Assembly (NCBI RefSeq): GCF_026586805.1 | Contig: NZ_JAPFHA010000011.1 | Location: 62,001 to 126,000 of the forward strand | DNA length: 64,000 nt | DNA from: Niveibacterium sp. 24ML | GTDB taxonomy: Bacteria; Pseudomonadota; Gammaproteobacteria; Burkholderiales; Rhodocyclaceae | Direction of reading: 5' to 3' | Shown: in pieces, positions 44,280 through 54,050 of the stretch | How positions within the stretch are numbered: the first letter of the stretch is position 1 | Layout: each line of letters begins with the position of its first letter | Made by a program: the position numbers and the translations under genes | Notes under the pieces: model-generated | Database searches by the model: none | Seen by the model: only the letters and a program-made list of their open reading frames with translations | Told to the model about the DNA's origin: nothing

Positions 44280-45173
44280 ATGGAGCTTGGCGGACTTGGC
44301 GGAGGCCTGCGGCGCCTGTTGAGCGGCAGTGTCGTCATCGTGATCATTGCGGTGATCGCGCTGTTTTCCAGCGCCGGCACCATCGGCACCGGCAACGTTG
44401 GCGTTCGCACCACGCTTGGGCTGATCAGTGTCGGGGAGGTCTCGCCCGGCATCTATGTGAAGTGGCCTTTCATCTCGACGGTGCAGGAGTTCTCCGCCAA
44501 GGAGATCAACATCGATCTATCGGATCTGACGCCAAAGGCCAAAGACAACCTGAGCCTGCGCGACATGGATCTCACCATTTACTACCGCGCTCAGGATTCG
44601 CGGATAGCCGCCTTGCAGGCGAAGTATGCCGGCCAGTCTGTCCGCTCGGAGCAGGGCTATTGGCTCCCGGCTTACGAGCTTGTGATGCGGGTGGCGCGAA
44701 ACATCGCTTACGAAGAAGTGGCGCGGGTCGATTCGCTGGTCATGCACACCAAGCGCGACGAACTGGCTTCAGCCATCAAGCGCAACATGCAGACCGAGCT
44801 CGACAAGAGCGATCCCGGCACCTTTCACGTGACGCGCGTGGTGGTCCGTTCAGTGATTACCGATCCATCGATCGAGCGCTCGATTCAGGAAGCCGTGGCC
44901 AACCAGAAGAAACTGGAAGCCATGGCCGTACAGACAGAGATTGCCAAGAAAGAGGCTGAGGTAAAGATCACCGAAGCACACGGCATCGCCGAGGCAAACC
45001 GCATCATCAATCAATCGCTCACGCGTGAGTATCTGCAGCACGAAGCCAACCAGGCGCTGGTCGAGTTTGCACGAAAAGGCAATTCGAACACCGTGATCCT
45101 GCCCGCAGGCTCAAACATCGCACCCTTGATCAATGTGCCGGCGAATGCCTCGCCCGCACGCAACCAGCCCTGA
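44280..45173 (+). CDS. SPFH/prohibitin-family membrane protein
   Basis: The 297-residue protein has one N-terminal membrane helix (about 15-35) and an SPFH/prohibitin domain (GNVGVRTTLGLISVGEVSPGIYVKWP) followed by a long helix (VANQKKLEAMAVQTEIAKKEAEVK). Such proteins form ring-shaped membrane scaffolds, for example HflKC around FtsH. AAGGAG lies seven bases before the ATG at 44280. It follows the MCE operon by 26 bases on the same strand. It is prohibitin-like rather than clearly HflC, as no HflK partner is present. Confidence 0.85.
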   Translation: MELGGLGGGLRRLLSGSVVIVIIAVIALFSSAGTIGTGNVGVRTTLGLISVGEVSPGIYVKWPFISTVQEFSAKEINIDLSDLTPKAKDNLSLRDMDLTIYYRAQDSRIAALQAKYAGQSVRSEQGYWLPAYELVMRVARNIAYEEVARVDSLVMHTKRDELASAIKRNMQTELDKSDPGTFHVTRVVVRSVITDPSIERSIQEAVANQKKLEAMAVQTEIAKKEAEVKITEAHGIAEANRIINQSLTREYLQHEANQALVEFARKGNSNTVILPAGSNIAPLINVPANASPARNQP

Positions 45174-45191
45174 GCGAAGCGGAGCGCGCGA

Positions 45192-45980
45192 ATGGACGAC
45201 GAGGCCCAAGCGTTTGTTCTCCGCAGCGACCTGGATGGCGTTGCAAGCCTGACGCTCAATCGCCCGGCGCAGTTCAATGCGCTTTCGATCGACATGCTCG
45301 ATGCGCTGACCGCCGCGCTGCGCGAGCTGGCAAGCGACGATTCGATTCGCGTAATCGTGCTTGCGGGCGCCGGCAAGGCATTCTGTGCCGGGCACGACCT
45401 GAAAGAAATGCGCGCCAATCCGGCGCATGCGTTTCAACGCAATCTGTTCGCACGGGCGAACAAGCTGATGGCGCAATTGCTTTCGCAGCCGCAACCGGTC
45501 ATTGCCCGGGTGCATGGCATTGCTACCGCGGCGGGTTGCCAACTGGTGGCGATGTGCGACCTTGCGCTTGCGGCCGATTCGGCCCGTTTTTCGGTTTCAG
45601 GCATCAACGTCGGCCTGTTCTGCGCGACGCCCGCGGTGGCGCTATCACGCAATCTTGGGCGCAAGCGTGCCTTCGAAATGCTGGTTACAGGCGACTTCGT
45701 CGACGCAACGGAGGCGGCGCAAGCCGGCCTGATCAACCGCGCCGTGCCGCTTGAACAACTCGACGCCGAAGTTGGCCGGATTGCACGGGCCATTTGCGCA
45801 AAGAGCCCGGCGGTCATTGCTGCGGGCAAGCGGATCTTCTATCGCCAGCTTGAAATGGGTATCGAGGCAGCGTATCAGCTTGCCGGCGAAGCCATGGCGG
45901 CAAACATGATGGCGCCCGACGCGGCTGAGGGGATCGATGCATTCATCGAAAAACGCCCGCCGGTCTGGAAGGGCGCCTGA
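45192..45980 (+). CDS. Crotonase-superfamily protein (enoyl-CoA hydratase-like)
   Basis: The 262-residue protein has the crotonase fold: VIVLAGAGKAFCAGHDLKEM (oxyanion region), VIARVHGIATAAGCQLVAMCDLALAAD and FEMLVTGDFVDATEAAQAGLINRAV. Of the two glutamates used by classical hydratase, the first (in the QPEI segment of rat enzyme) is replaced in VSGINVG, while the second (FEML) is kept, so hydratase activity is doubtful. It resembles ECHDC3-type proteins. The neighbouring genes do not name a substrate. Confidence 0.82.
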   Translation: MDDEAQAFVLRSDLDGVASLTLNRPAQFNALSIDMLDALTAALRELASDDSIRVIVLAGAGKAFCAGHDLKEMRANPAHAFQRNLFARANKLMAQLLSQPQPVIARVHGIATAAGCQLVAMCDLALAADSARFSVSGINVGLFCATPAVALSRNLGRKRAFEMLVTGDFVDATEAAQAGLINRAVPLEQLDAEVGRIARAICAKSPAVIAAGKRIFYRQLEMGIEAAYQLAGEAMAANMMAPDAAEGIDAFIEKRPPVWKGA

Positions 45981-45991
45981 GCGCATGCAAG

Positions 45992-46789
45992 GTGCTGATC
46001 GACACCCATATTCATCTTGACGCCGAGGAGTACCGGACCAGCCTGCCCGATGTTCTGACCCGGGCGCGGCAAGCTGGTGTCGCGGGATTTGTGCTACCTG
46101 CTGTCGAGCCCGCCAACTTCTCGGCTGTCGCCGCGCTAGCGAGCGAAAACGCCGACGTAGCGCCCGCCTACGGGATCCATCCGCTGTATGTGGATCGAAT
46201 CGACGATGGCGCGCTGCTTGCGTTGCGGCAACAGCTTGCTCAAGGCGGCGCAGTCGCGGTTGGCGAGATCGGACTCGACTACTACGTCGAGGGACTCGAT
46301 CGCGAGCGCTTGCAGCAGGTGTATCTCGCGCAACTCAAACTCGCGCGCGAATTCGAGCTCCCGGTCCTGCTGCATCTGCGCCGCGCGCAGGACGACGTCC
46401 TCAAGCATCTGCGACGCATCCGGGTCCGCGGCGGCATCGCACACGCCTTCAACGGCAGTCGCCAGCAAGCCGACGCTTTCATCGCACTTGGCTTCAAACT
46501 GGGTTTTGGGGGAGCGATGACCTACACCGGCTCCAGCAGGATTCGCGCGCTGGCGCGCGAGTTGCCGCTCGAGTGCATCGTGCTTGAAACCGACGGGCCA
46601 GACATTGCGCCTGCATGGCGGCCGCAGGGCCCATCTTTGCCGGCCGAACTGCCGCGCTACGCGGCCGAGTTGGCCGAGTTGCGCGGCATTTCGGTCGACA
46701 CGGTCGCGCTGCAGACAAGCCGCAACGCCCTCGATGCGCTTCCCGGACTCGCCGCCCGCGTCAGGCCGGCGTTGCCCCGCGGGCAATAA
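45992..46789 (+). CDS. TatD-family metal-dependent hydrolase (first copy)
   Basis: The 265-residue protein has the TatD metal-site motifs DTHIHLD at the N-terminus, GEIGLDYY, HLRRAQDDVLKHL, HAFNGS and ETDGPDIAPAW. These enzymes are metal-dependent nucleases/phosphatases. The start is most probably GTG at 45992; no ATG gives an intact N-terminus and the ribosome-binding site is weak. Its end overlaps the convergent tetR gene by 29 bases. A second TatD homologue lies at 63005. Confidence 0.88.
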   Translation: MLIDTHIHLDAEEYRTSLPDVLTRARQAGVAGFVLPAVEPANFSAVAALASENADVAPAYGIHPLYVDRIDDGALLALRQQLAQGGAVAVGEIGLDYYVEGLDRERLQQVYLAQLKLAREFELPVLLHLRRAQDDVLKHLRRIRVRGGIAHAFNGSRQQADAFIALGFKLGFGGAMTYTGSSRIRALARELPLECIVLETDGPDIAPAWRPQGPSLPAELPRYAAELAELRGISVDTVALQTSRNALDALPGLAARVRPALPRGQ

Positions 46790-47369
46790 AGTCAGCGATC
46801 TGAGCGCGCAGGGCGACCACGTCGCCATCAAAGTGCTCGTAGATCATGAGGCTCAAGCCGAACGAATACGCGTAGAGCAAAAGCGATCGGCTGGCGGCTT
46901 CCTGTGGGGTCATGCCCGAACCGATGAACAGGTCTTTGGCGCTTTTCAGGCGCCATTGATCGACCTCTTCGACAACCTTGGCCGCTTTCGGGTCGCGCCG
47001 CGCCCAATCACGCACGGCCAGCTCGATCTGGATGCCGCGCCGATTGCGCGACGACGAATACACATCGATCACGCGGACAATCTGCTCCAGCGGCTTGCCA
47101 GACTCACCCTTGGCTTGTTTGCTGACATCGCGGATGCGACCGTCTTTCCAGAGGTTGAGAACCTCATCAAGGAGCTCCTGCCTGTCACGAAAGTGCCAGT
47201 AGAAGCTGCCCTTGGTCACGCCGCAGCGTTTAGCCAGCACTTCGACCCGCAGGCCCGTCAGCCCCTCTTCGGCCAGCGCGTCGGTGGCGGCCTGGATCCA
47301 GGCTTTGCGGTCAAGGGGAGGGCGTGCTGCGGCACTCGCTCGCGGCTTTGTCGTCGGTTTCTTTTCCAT
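46761..47369 (-). CDS. TetR-family transcriptional regulator
   Basis: The 202-residue protein (from MEKKPTTK) has a TetR helix-turn-helix at about 20-65, with LRVEVLAKRCGVTKGSFYWHFRDRQELLDEVL as the recognition region, then an all-helical ligand domain. It is divergent from the etfB-etfA-acyl-CoA dehydrogenase operon, and two palindromes lie in between, so it probably represses itself and that operon and responds to an acyl-CoA or related metabolite. That ligand is inferred from the neighbours only. A longer frame upstream of 47369 would run through the palindromes and is rejected. Confidence 0.88.
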   Translation of the reverse strand: MEKKPTTKPRASAAARPPLDRKAWIQAATDALAEEGLTGLRVEVLAKRCGVTKGSFYWHFRDRQELLDEVLNLWKDGRIRDVSKQAKGESGKPLEQIVRVIDVYSSSRNRRGIQIELAVRDWARRDPKAAKVVEEVDQWRLKSAKDLFIGSGMTPQEAASRSLLLYAYSFGLSLMIYEHFDGDVVALRAQIADFIARGATPA

Positions 47370-47396
47370 TGCATCCGCAATTGACAGGGGGGATAG

Positions 47397-47414
47397 CCAT
47401 ACGATACCGTATGG
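47397..47414. promoter_or_regulatory. Palindromic operator 1 (CCATACG-N4-CGTATGG)
   Basis: A perfect 7-base inverted repeat with 4-base spacer between tetR and etfB. Its centre is 22 bases, two helical turns, from operator 2. A TTGACA (47381-47386) for the plus strand lies 10 bases to its left, so a bound repressor would cover a promoter reading toward etfB. Confidence 0.8.
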
Positions 47415-47417
47415 ATA

Positions 47418-47437
47418 GCCATACGCAAACGTATGGC
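47418..47437. promoter_or_regulatory. Palindromic operator 2 (GCCATACG-N4-CGTATGGC)
   Basis: A perfect 8-base inverted repeat sharing the core of operator 1. On the minus strand TTGCGT (47423-47428) and TATCGT (47401-47406) with a 16-base spacer could form the tetR promoter, overlapped by both operators, which would give autoregulation. Confidence 0.8.
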
Positions 47438-47546
47438 TGATTGTCGGGCTACTAGGCTGCAGTGTCAATGTTTGGGCTGGCCGGCGCGATAATGTAGGGG
47501 TGAGCGTTGATGACGCCTATCCCACGTCCGTTTGGAGGAGATCGAG

Positions 47547-48296
47547 TTGAAGATCCTTGTACCCGTAAAGCGAGTCGTCGATTACAACGTGAAGGTTCGC
47601 GTCAAGAGTGACGGAACCGGCGTAGAGCTCGCGAACGTAAAAATGTCGATGAATCCGTTTGACGAAATCGCTGTCGAAGAAGCGGTTCGTCTGCGCGAAG
47701 GCGGCATCGCAACCGAAACCGTCGCGGTCTCCTGCGGTGCAGCCAGCAGCCAGGAAACCTTGCGCACCGCCATGGCCATTGGTGTCGACCGTGCAATTCT
47801 CGTCGAAACCGACGCTGAACTCCAGCCGCTGGCCGTGGCCAAGCTTCTCAAGGCAGTCGTGGAGCGTGAGCAGCCGCAGCTGGTGATTCTTGGCAAACAA
47901 GCCATTGACGATGATGCCAACCAGGTCGGACAAATGCTGGCGGCCCTGCTTGGCTGGCCGCAGGCGACCTTTGCCTCCAAGGTTCAGGTTGCGGGCGGCC
48001 GCGCCGTTGTGATGCGCGAAATCGACGGCGGCCTTGAGACAGTAGATGTCCCATTGCCGGCAATCATCACGACGGATCTGCGTCTGAACGAGCCGCGCTA
48101 CGCAACTCTCCCGAACATCATGAAGGCGAAGAAGAAGCCGCTCGAAACCATCAAACCGAGCGACCTGGGCGTTGATCCAGCGCCGCGCCTCAAGACGCTG
48201 AAGGTCACCGAGCCGCCCAAGCGCGCCGGCGGCGTCAAGGTAGCCGATGTGCAGGAGCTGGTGGCCAAGCTCAAGAACGAAGCCAAAGCCATCTGA
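47547..48296 (+). CDS. etfB: Electron transfer flavoprotein beta subunit
   Basis: With EtfA forms the FAD/AMP heterodimer that carries electrons from acyl-CoA dehydrogenases to ETF-quinone oxidoreductase. The 249-residue protein has [18 protein letters not shown] at the start and the family segment [19 protein letters not shown]. The start codon is TTG, positioned six bases after a strong GGAGGAG (47534-47540); an in-frame TTG at 47532 lies before that site and is less likely. A GATAAT (47488-47493) could be a second -10 element. etfA follows by ten bases. Confidence 0.95.
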   Translation: MKILVPVKRVVDYNVKVRVKSDGTGVELANVKMSMNPFDEIAVEEAVRLREGGIATETVAVSCGAASSQETLRTAMAIGVDRAILVETDAELQPLAVAKLLKAVVEREQPQLVILGKQAIDDDANQVGQMLAALLGWPQATFASKVQVAGGRAVVMREIDGGLETVDVPLPAIITTDLRLNEPRYATLPNIMKAKKKPLETIKPSDLGVDPAPRLKTLKVTEPPKRAGGVKVADVQELVAKLKNEAKAI

Positions 48297-48306
48297 GGAG
48301 ACGAGC

Positions 48307-49239
48307 ATGACGATTCTGGTAATTGCTGAACACGACAACGCTACCCTCAAGGCTTCGACCCTCAACGCAGTCAGCGCTGCCAAGGCGATTGGCGGTGAGA
48401 TCCACATTCTGCTCGCGGGGCACAACGCTGCTGCGGCGGCGAAGGCTGCCGCAGAGGTGAGTGGCGTGGCGAAAGTGCTGCATGCTGACGCGGCGCATTA
48501 CGCTGATCATCTGGCCGAGAACATTGCCGCCCTGGTAGTCGGTTTGGCCGGCGCCTACGGGCATGTGCTGGCCCCGGCGACGACCTTTGGCAAGAATTTC
48601 ATGCCTCGCGTTGCTGCGCTGCTGGATGTCGCGCAGGTCTCCGACATCATTGCGGTGGAGTCGGCAGACACCTTCGTGCGCCCCATCTTTGCCGGTAACG
48701 CACTCGCCACGGTGCAGAGCAGCGATCCGATCAAGGTCGTCACCGTGCGGACAGCCGCCTTCGATGCCGCGGCGCTCGGCGGGGCGGCGGTGATCGAGAG
48801 CATTCCTGCCGCTGCCGACCTTGGGCTCTCCAAACTCGTGGGCCGCGAGCTGACCATCAGCGCCCGCCCGGAACTCGGCGCTGCGCGAATCATCGTTTCG
48901 GGTGGCCGTGGCCTGGGAAGCGGTGACAATTACCGCCAGGTGCTCGAACCGCTTGCCGACAAGCTGGGCGCTGCGATGGGCGCGTCGCGCGCAGCGGTTG
49001 ATGCCGGTTATGTGCCGAACGATTATCAGGTCGGGCAGACCGGCAAGGTGGTCGCGCCGCAGCTCTACCTGGCGATTGGTATCTCAGGGGCGATCCAGCA
49101 CCTGGCCGGCATGAAGGATTCAAAAGTGATCGTTGCGATCAACAAGGATCCCGATGCGCCGATCTTCCAGGTGGCAGATTACGGCCTGGTGGGTGACCTT
49201 TTCGAGCTCGTCCCACAACTGACCGCGGCACTGAACTGA
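48307..49239 (+). CDS. etfA: Electron transfer flavoprotein alpha subunit
   Basis: Alpha subunit that binds FAD. The 310-residue protein has [14 protein letters not shown] at the N-terminus and the FAD-binding C-terminal part with [33 protein letters not shown] and [17 protein letters not shown], all standard. GAGGAG lies directly upstream of the ATG at 48307. It is followed by 18 bases before the membrane-protein gene, keeping the operon contiguous. Confidence 0.96.
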   Translation: MTILVIAEHDNATLKASTLNAVSAAKAIGGEIHILLAGHNAAAAAKAAAEVSGVAKVLHADAAHYADHLAENIAALVVGLAGAYGHVLAPATTFGKNFMPRVAALLDVAQVSDIIAVESADTFVRPIFAGNALATVQSSDPIKVVTVRTAAFDAAALGGAAVIESIPAAADLGLSKLVGRELTISARPELGAARIIVSGGRGLGSGDNYRQVLEPLADKLGAAMGASRAAVDAGYVPNDYQVGQTGKVVAPQLYLAIGISGAIQHLAGMKDSKVIVAINKDPDAPIFQVADYGLVGDLFELVPQLTAALN

Positions 49240-49257
49240 CCGGAGCGGGGTGGGGAG

Positions 49258-49920
49258 GTGGATTTCAGCATCGCATCCCTGCCCGCTGAACTGGTCTGGA
49301 TCAGCGCGGCGCTGGTCCTCGCTGTGCTGTGGTACGAGTCACAGCGAGTCGGCTGGCGCGACCTGGCCAATGGTGTGCAACTGGGGCGGCTGCTGGGCGC
49401 ATCGGTTGTTCTGATGCTGCTCTGGAGCCTCAAGGCTGACTTGGCGCCCGGCTACAGGTTGCACTTGCTGGGCGTAACGGTGCTCGTGCTGACGTTTGGC
49501 CGAGCCCGGGCGCTTCTCGCCGTGGCCTTGGGCAGTCTCGCTGCGACGATTGGAACGAGCGGGGAATTGCTATCTTGGCCGATCAACTATGCCTTGCTGG
49601 GTGTGTTGCCTGCTTACCTGAGCGACTTCTGTAATCGGCAGCTTCAGGCACGGCTACCAACGCACATTTTTGTTTTCATCTTTGCCAATGCCTGCGCGCT
49701 TGCTGCGGTGTGCATGCTGGCAGTCGGTAGTGCAGCAACGCTGGTGCTGTGGCTGGGGGGCTCGGCACCACATGTCTTGCTTGACGAGTATCTGCCGTAT
49801 TTCCTGTTGCTCAGCTTTGCCGAAGCATGGCTGAGCGGAATGGCGATCACCTTGCTGGTGGTGTTTTGTCCGGGCTGGGTCTGCAGTTTCGATGATCGCC
49901 GCTACCTGTTGAAGAAGTAA
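49258..49920 (+). CDS. CbiM-like predicted membrane protein
   Basis: The 220-residue protein is very hydrophobic with about six or seven membrane helices, no signal peptide cleavage evident, and a short basic tail. The pattern (LPAELVWISAALV start, GTSGELLSWPINYALLGVLPAYL and FAEAWLSGMAITLLVVF) resembles the CbiM/energy-coupling-factor permease-like family of many proteobacteria that are not tied to cobalt genes. The start is GTG at 49258 behind GGGGAG. It is placed between etfA and an acyl-CoA dehydrogenase on the same strand, so it is probably expressed with them; its role there is unknown. Confidence 0.68.
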   Translation: MDFSIASLPAELVWISAALVLAVLWYESQRVGWRDLANGVQLGRLLGASVVLMLLWSLKADLAPGYRLHLLGVTVLVLTFGRARALLAVALGSLAATIGTSGELLSWPINYALLGVLPAYLSDFCNRQLQARLPTHIFVFIFANACALAAVCMLAVGSAATLVLWLGGSAPHVLLDEYLPYFLLLSFAEAWLSGMAITLLVVFCPGWVCSFDDRRYLLKK

Positions 49921-49961
49921 TCCGCGCGGCACCGTGCCGCGGTGTTTTGGGGGGAGAGAAA

Positions 49962-51770
49962 ATGAGCCAGTACGTTGCACCGATTCGCGACATGCAATTC
50001 GTTCTGAACGAACTCGCGGGGCTGGGCGAGCATGCCAACATGCCCGGCTGCGAAGAAGCATCGCCGGATCTCGTTGACGCAATCATGGAAGAGGGCGGCA
50101 AGTTCGCCAGTGGCGTGCTGGCCCCGTTGAACTGGGTGGGTGACCGCCATGGTGCCAAGTGGGATCAGGGCGCGGTCACGACTGCGCCCGGCTGGAAGGA
50201 AGCCTACCAACAGTTCGCGGAGTCTGGCTGGACGGCGATCGGCTGCCCGACCGAATTCGGTGGGCAAGGCCTGCCAAAGCTCGTGTCGATTCCGGTTTCG
50301 GAGATGTTCAAATCCGCCAACCTCGCCTTTTCGCTCGGGCCGATGCTCACGCAGGGCGCAATCGAGGCACTGGTCTTGCGCGGCTCTGACGAACTCAAGG
50401 CCAGGTATCTCAACAACATGGTGGCCGGCATCTGGACGGGGACGATGAATCTGACCGAGCCACAAGCCGGTTCAGACCTCGCAGCGGTTCGCAGCAAAGC
50501 CATTCCGCAGGCAGACGGCAGCTATCTGATTTCAGGCCAGAAGATTTTCATTACCTACGGCGAACACGACATGACGGAGAACATCGTTCATCTCGTCCTG
50601 GCGCGCTTGCCGGATGCGCCAGAAGGGGTGAAGGGTATCTCCCTGTTCGTTGTGCCCAAATTCATGGTCAACGACGACGGTACACTGGGTGCCCGCAACG
50701 ATGTGCATTGCGTGTCGATCGAACACAAGCTCGGCATCCACGGCAGCCCGACCTGCGTCATGTCCTTCGGTGACAAGGGCGGCGCGGTCGGTTACCTCGT
50801 CGGTGAAGCAAACCGTGGCCTTGAGTACATGTTCATCATGATGAATGAGGCCCGCTTTTCGGTTGGCATGGAGGGCCTCGCAATCAGCGAACGCGCCTAC
50901 CAGAAGGCATTGCAGTACGCGCGCGAACGCACGCAGGGCACCGAGCTGGGCGTGAAGGGCGGCGGCAAGGTCGCAATCATCAAGCATCCGGATGTGCGCC
51001 GCATGTTGATGTCGATGAAAGCGCATGTCGAGGCAATGCGTGCGTTGGCCTACGTCACAGCGGCTGCGATTGATACCGCGCATCACCACGCCGACGAGCA
51101 GGAGCGCGCGAAGGCCCAAGCCTTTACCGATCTGATGATCCCGATCGTCAAGGGTTGGTGCACCGAAACCGGGATCCAGATGGCCTCGACGGGCATTCAG
51201 GTGCACGGTGGCATGGGCTTCATCGAAGAGACGGGGGCCGCGCAGTACCTTCGCGATGCCCGAATCTCGGCGATCTACGAGGGGACGACCGGCATTCAGG
51301 CCAATGACCTGATAGGTCGCAAGATGGCGCGCGAAGGTGGCGTAACCGTCAAGGCGCTGATTGCCACAATGAAGGCCCTGGACAGCCAGCTTGCCGAAGC
51401 GGAGGCCGGTACGCTGGGCGAGCATGTTGCAGTGGTGCGCAAGGCGCTGGCTGAAGGCGGCATGGCGGTTGAGCGCGCGGTGTCCTACGTGCTGGCGAAT
51501 TTTGCTACGGATATCAAGGCGGTCCACGTGGGCGCCGTTCCGATGCTCAATCTCATGGGTATCGTGTGTGGCGGCTGGCAGATGGCTCGCGCAAGCCTTG
51601 CCGCGCAACGCAAGCTTGCAGAGGGCAGTGGGGATGCGGACTTCTACCGATCCAAGATTTTGACCTCACGCTTCTACGCAGACCACGTGCTGTCACAGGC
51701 GGCGGGGCTTTCACACACGGTGTGCGCTGGCGCGGTGGGGGCTATGGCGATCGACGAGCACTTGCTGTAA
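49962..51770 (+). CDS. Acyl-CoA dehydrogenase, long form (about 600 residues)
   Basis: Flavoprotein oxidising an acyl-CoA to the trans-2-enoyl form and passing electrons to ETF. The 602-residue protein has an N-terminal extension (MSQYVAPIRDMQFVLNELAG), the signature MNLTEPQAGSDLAAVRSKA, GIQVHGGMGFIEETGAAQYLRDARI, and a C-terminal extra domain typical of the DmdC-like long class. The ATG at 49962 follows GGGGAGAG. It ends the etf operon, before a strong terminator. Chain length or substrate (for example a methylthiopropionyl-CoA in DmdC) cannot be read from sequence. Confidence 0.92.
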   Translation: MSQYVAPIRDMQFVLNELAGLGEHANMPGCEEASPDLVDAIMEEGGKFASGVLAPLNWVGDRHGAKWDQGAVTTAPGWKEAYQQFAESGWTAIGCPTEFGGQGLPKLVSIPVSEMFKSANLAFSLGPMLTQGAIEALVLRGSDELKARYLNNMVAGIWTGTMNLTEPQAGSDLAAVRSKAIPQADGSYLISGQKIFITYGEHDMTENIVHLVLARLPDAPEGVKGISLFVVPKFMVNDDGTLGARNDVHCVSIEHKLGIHGSPTCVMSFGDKGGAVGYLVGEANRGLEYMFIMMNEARFSVGMEGLAISERAYQKALQYARERTQGTELGVKGGGKVAIIKHPDVRRMLMSMKAHVEAMRALAYVTAAAIDTAHHHADEQERAKAQAFTDLMIPIVKGWCTETGIQMASTGIQVHGGMGFIEETGAAQYLRDARISAIYEGTTGIQANDLIGRKMAREGGVTVKALIATMKALDSQLAEAEAGTLGEHVAVVRKALAEGGMAVERAVSYVLANFATDIKAVHVGAVPMLNLMGIVCGGWQMARASLAAQRKLAEGSGDADFYRSKILTSRFYADHVLSQAAGLSHTVCAGAVGAMAIDEHLL

Positions 51771-51786
51771 GGCGGCATACCCAAGC

Positions 51787-51815
51787 AAAAGCGCCGGCAA
51801 TGCCGGCGCTTTTTT
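51787..51815 (+). terminator. Rho-independent terminator after the acyl-CoA dehydrogenase
   Basis: AGCGCCGGCA (51790-51799) pairs with TGCCGGCGCT (51801-51810), flanked by an A tract and a six-T tract. It lies about 17 bases after the stop codon and closes the etf operon. The following 160 bases up to the DUF4124 gene hold nothing I can identify. Confidence 0.92.
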
Positions 51816-51974
51816 CTTCTGGATGCTGTCTGTTGCCGATAAGACTCGATATGGGCTGCTCTGGCGGCACCCGCTCAAGGAAGGGCAGTATGAGCCCCTG
51901 CAAGGGTGTCAGCGTTCGGGTGTTCGTAGTCCGTTCAGGCTCGTGTCAAGCCTCCGCGCAGCCGGCTCGCGGAC

Positions 51975-53960
<1,986 letters not shown>

Positions 53961-53987
53961 AGTCCGGTCGATTGAAAGCACGCACGA

Positions 53988-54011
53988 GGGGTAAGGCGCG
54001 AGCCTTGCCCC
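53988..54011 (+). promoter_or_regulatory. Intercistronic hairpin between guaB and guaA
   Basis: GGGGTAAGGC (53988-53997) pairs with GCCTTGCCCC (54002-54011) around a GCGA tetraloop, with one G-U pair. No T tract follows, so it is more likely an mRNA-stabilising or processing element, or a weak attenuator, than a terminator. Confidence 0.55.
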
Positions 54012-54050
54012 TTGCGCATTCAAGTGCAGTACCCAACTCCGAAGCCCGCC

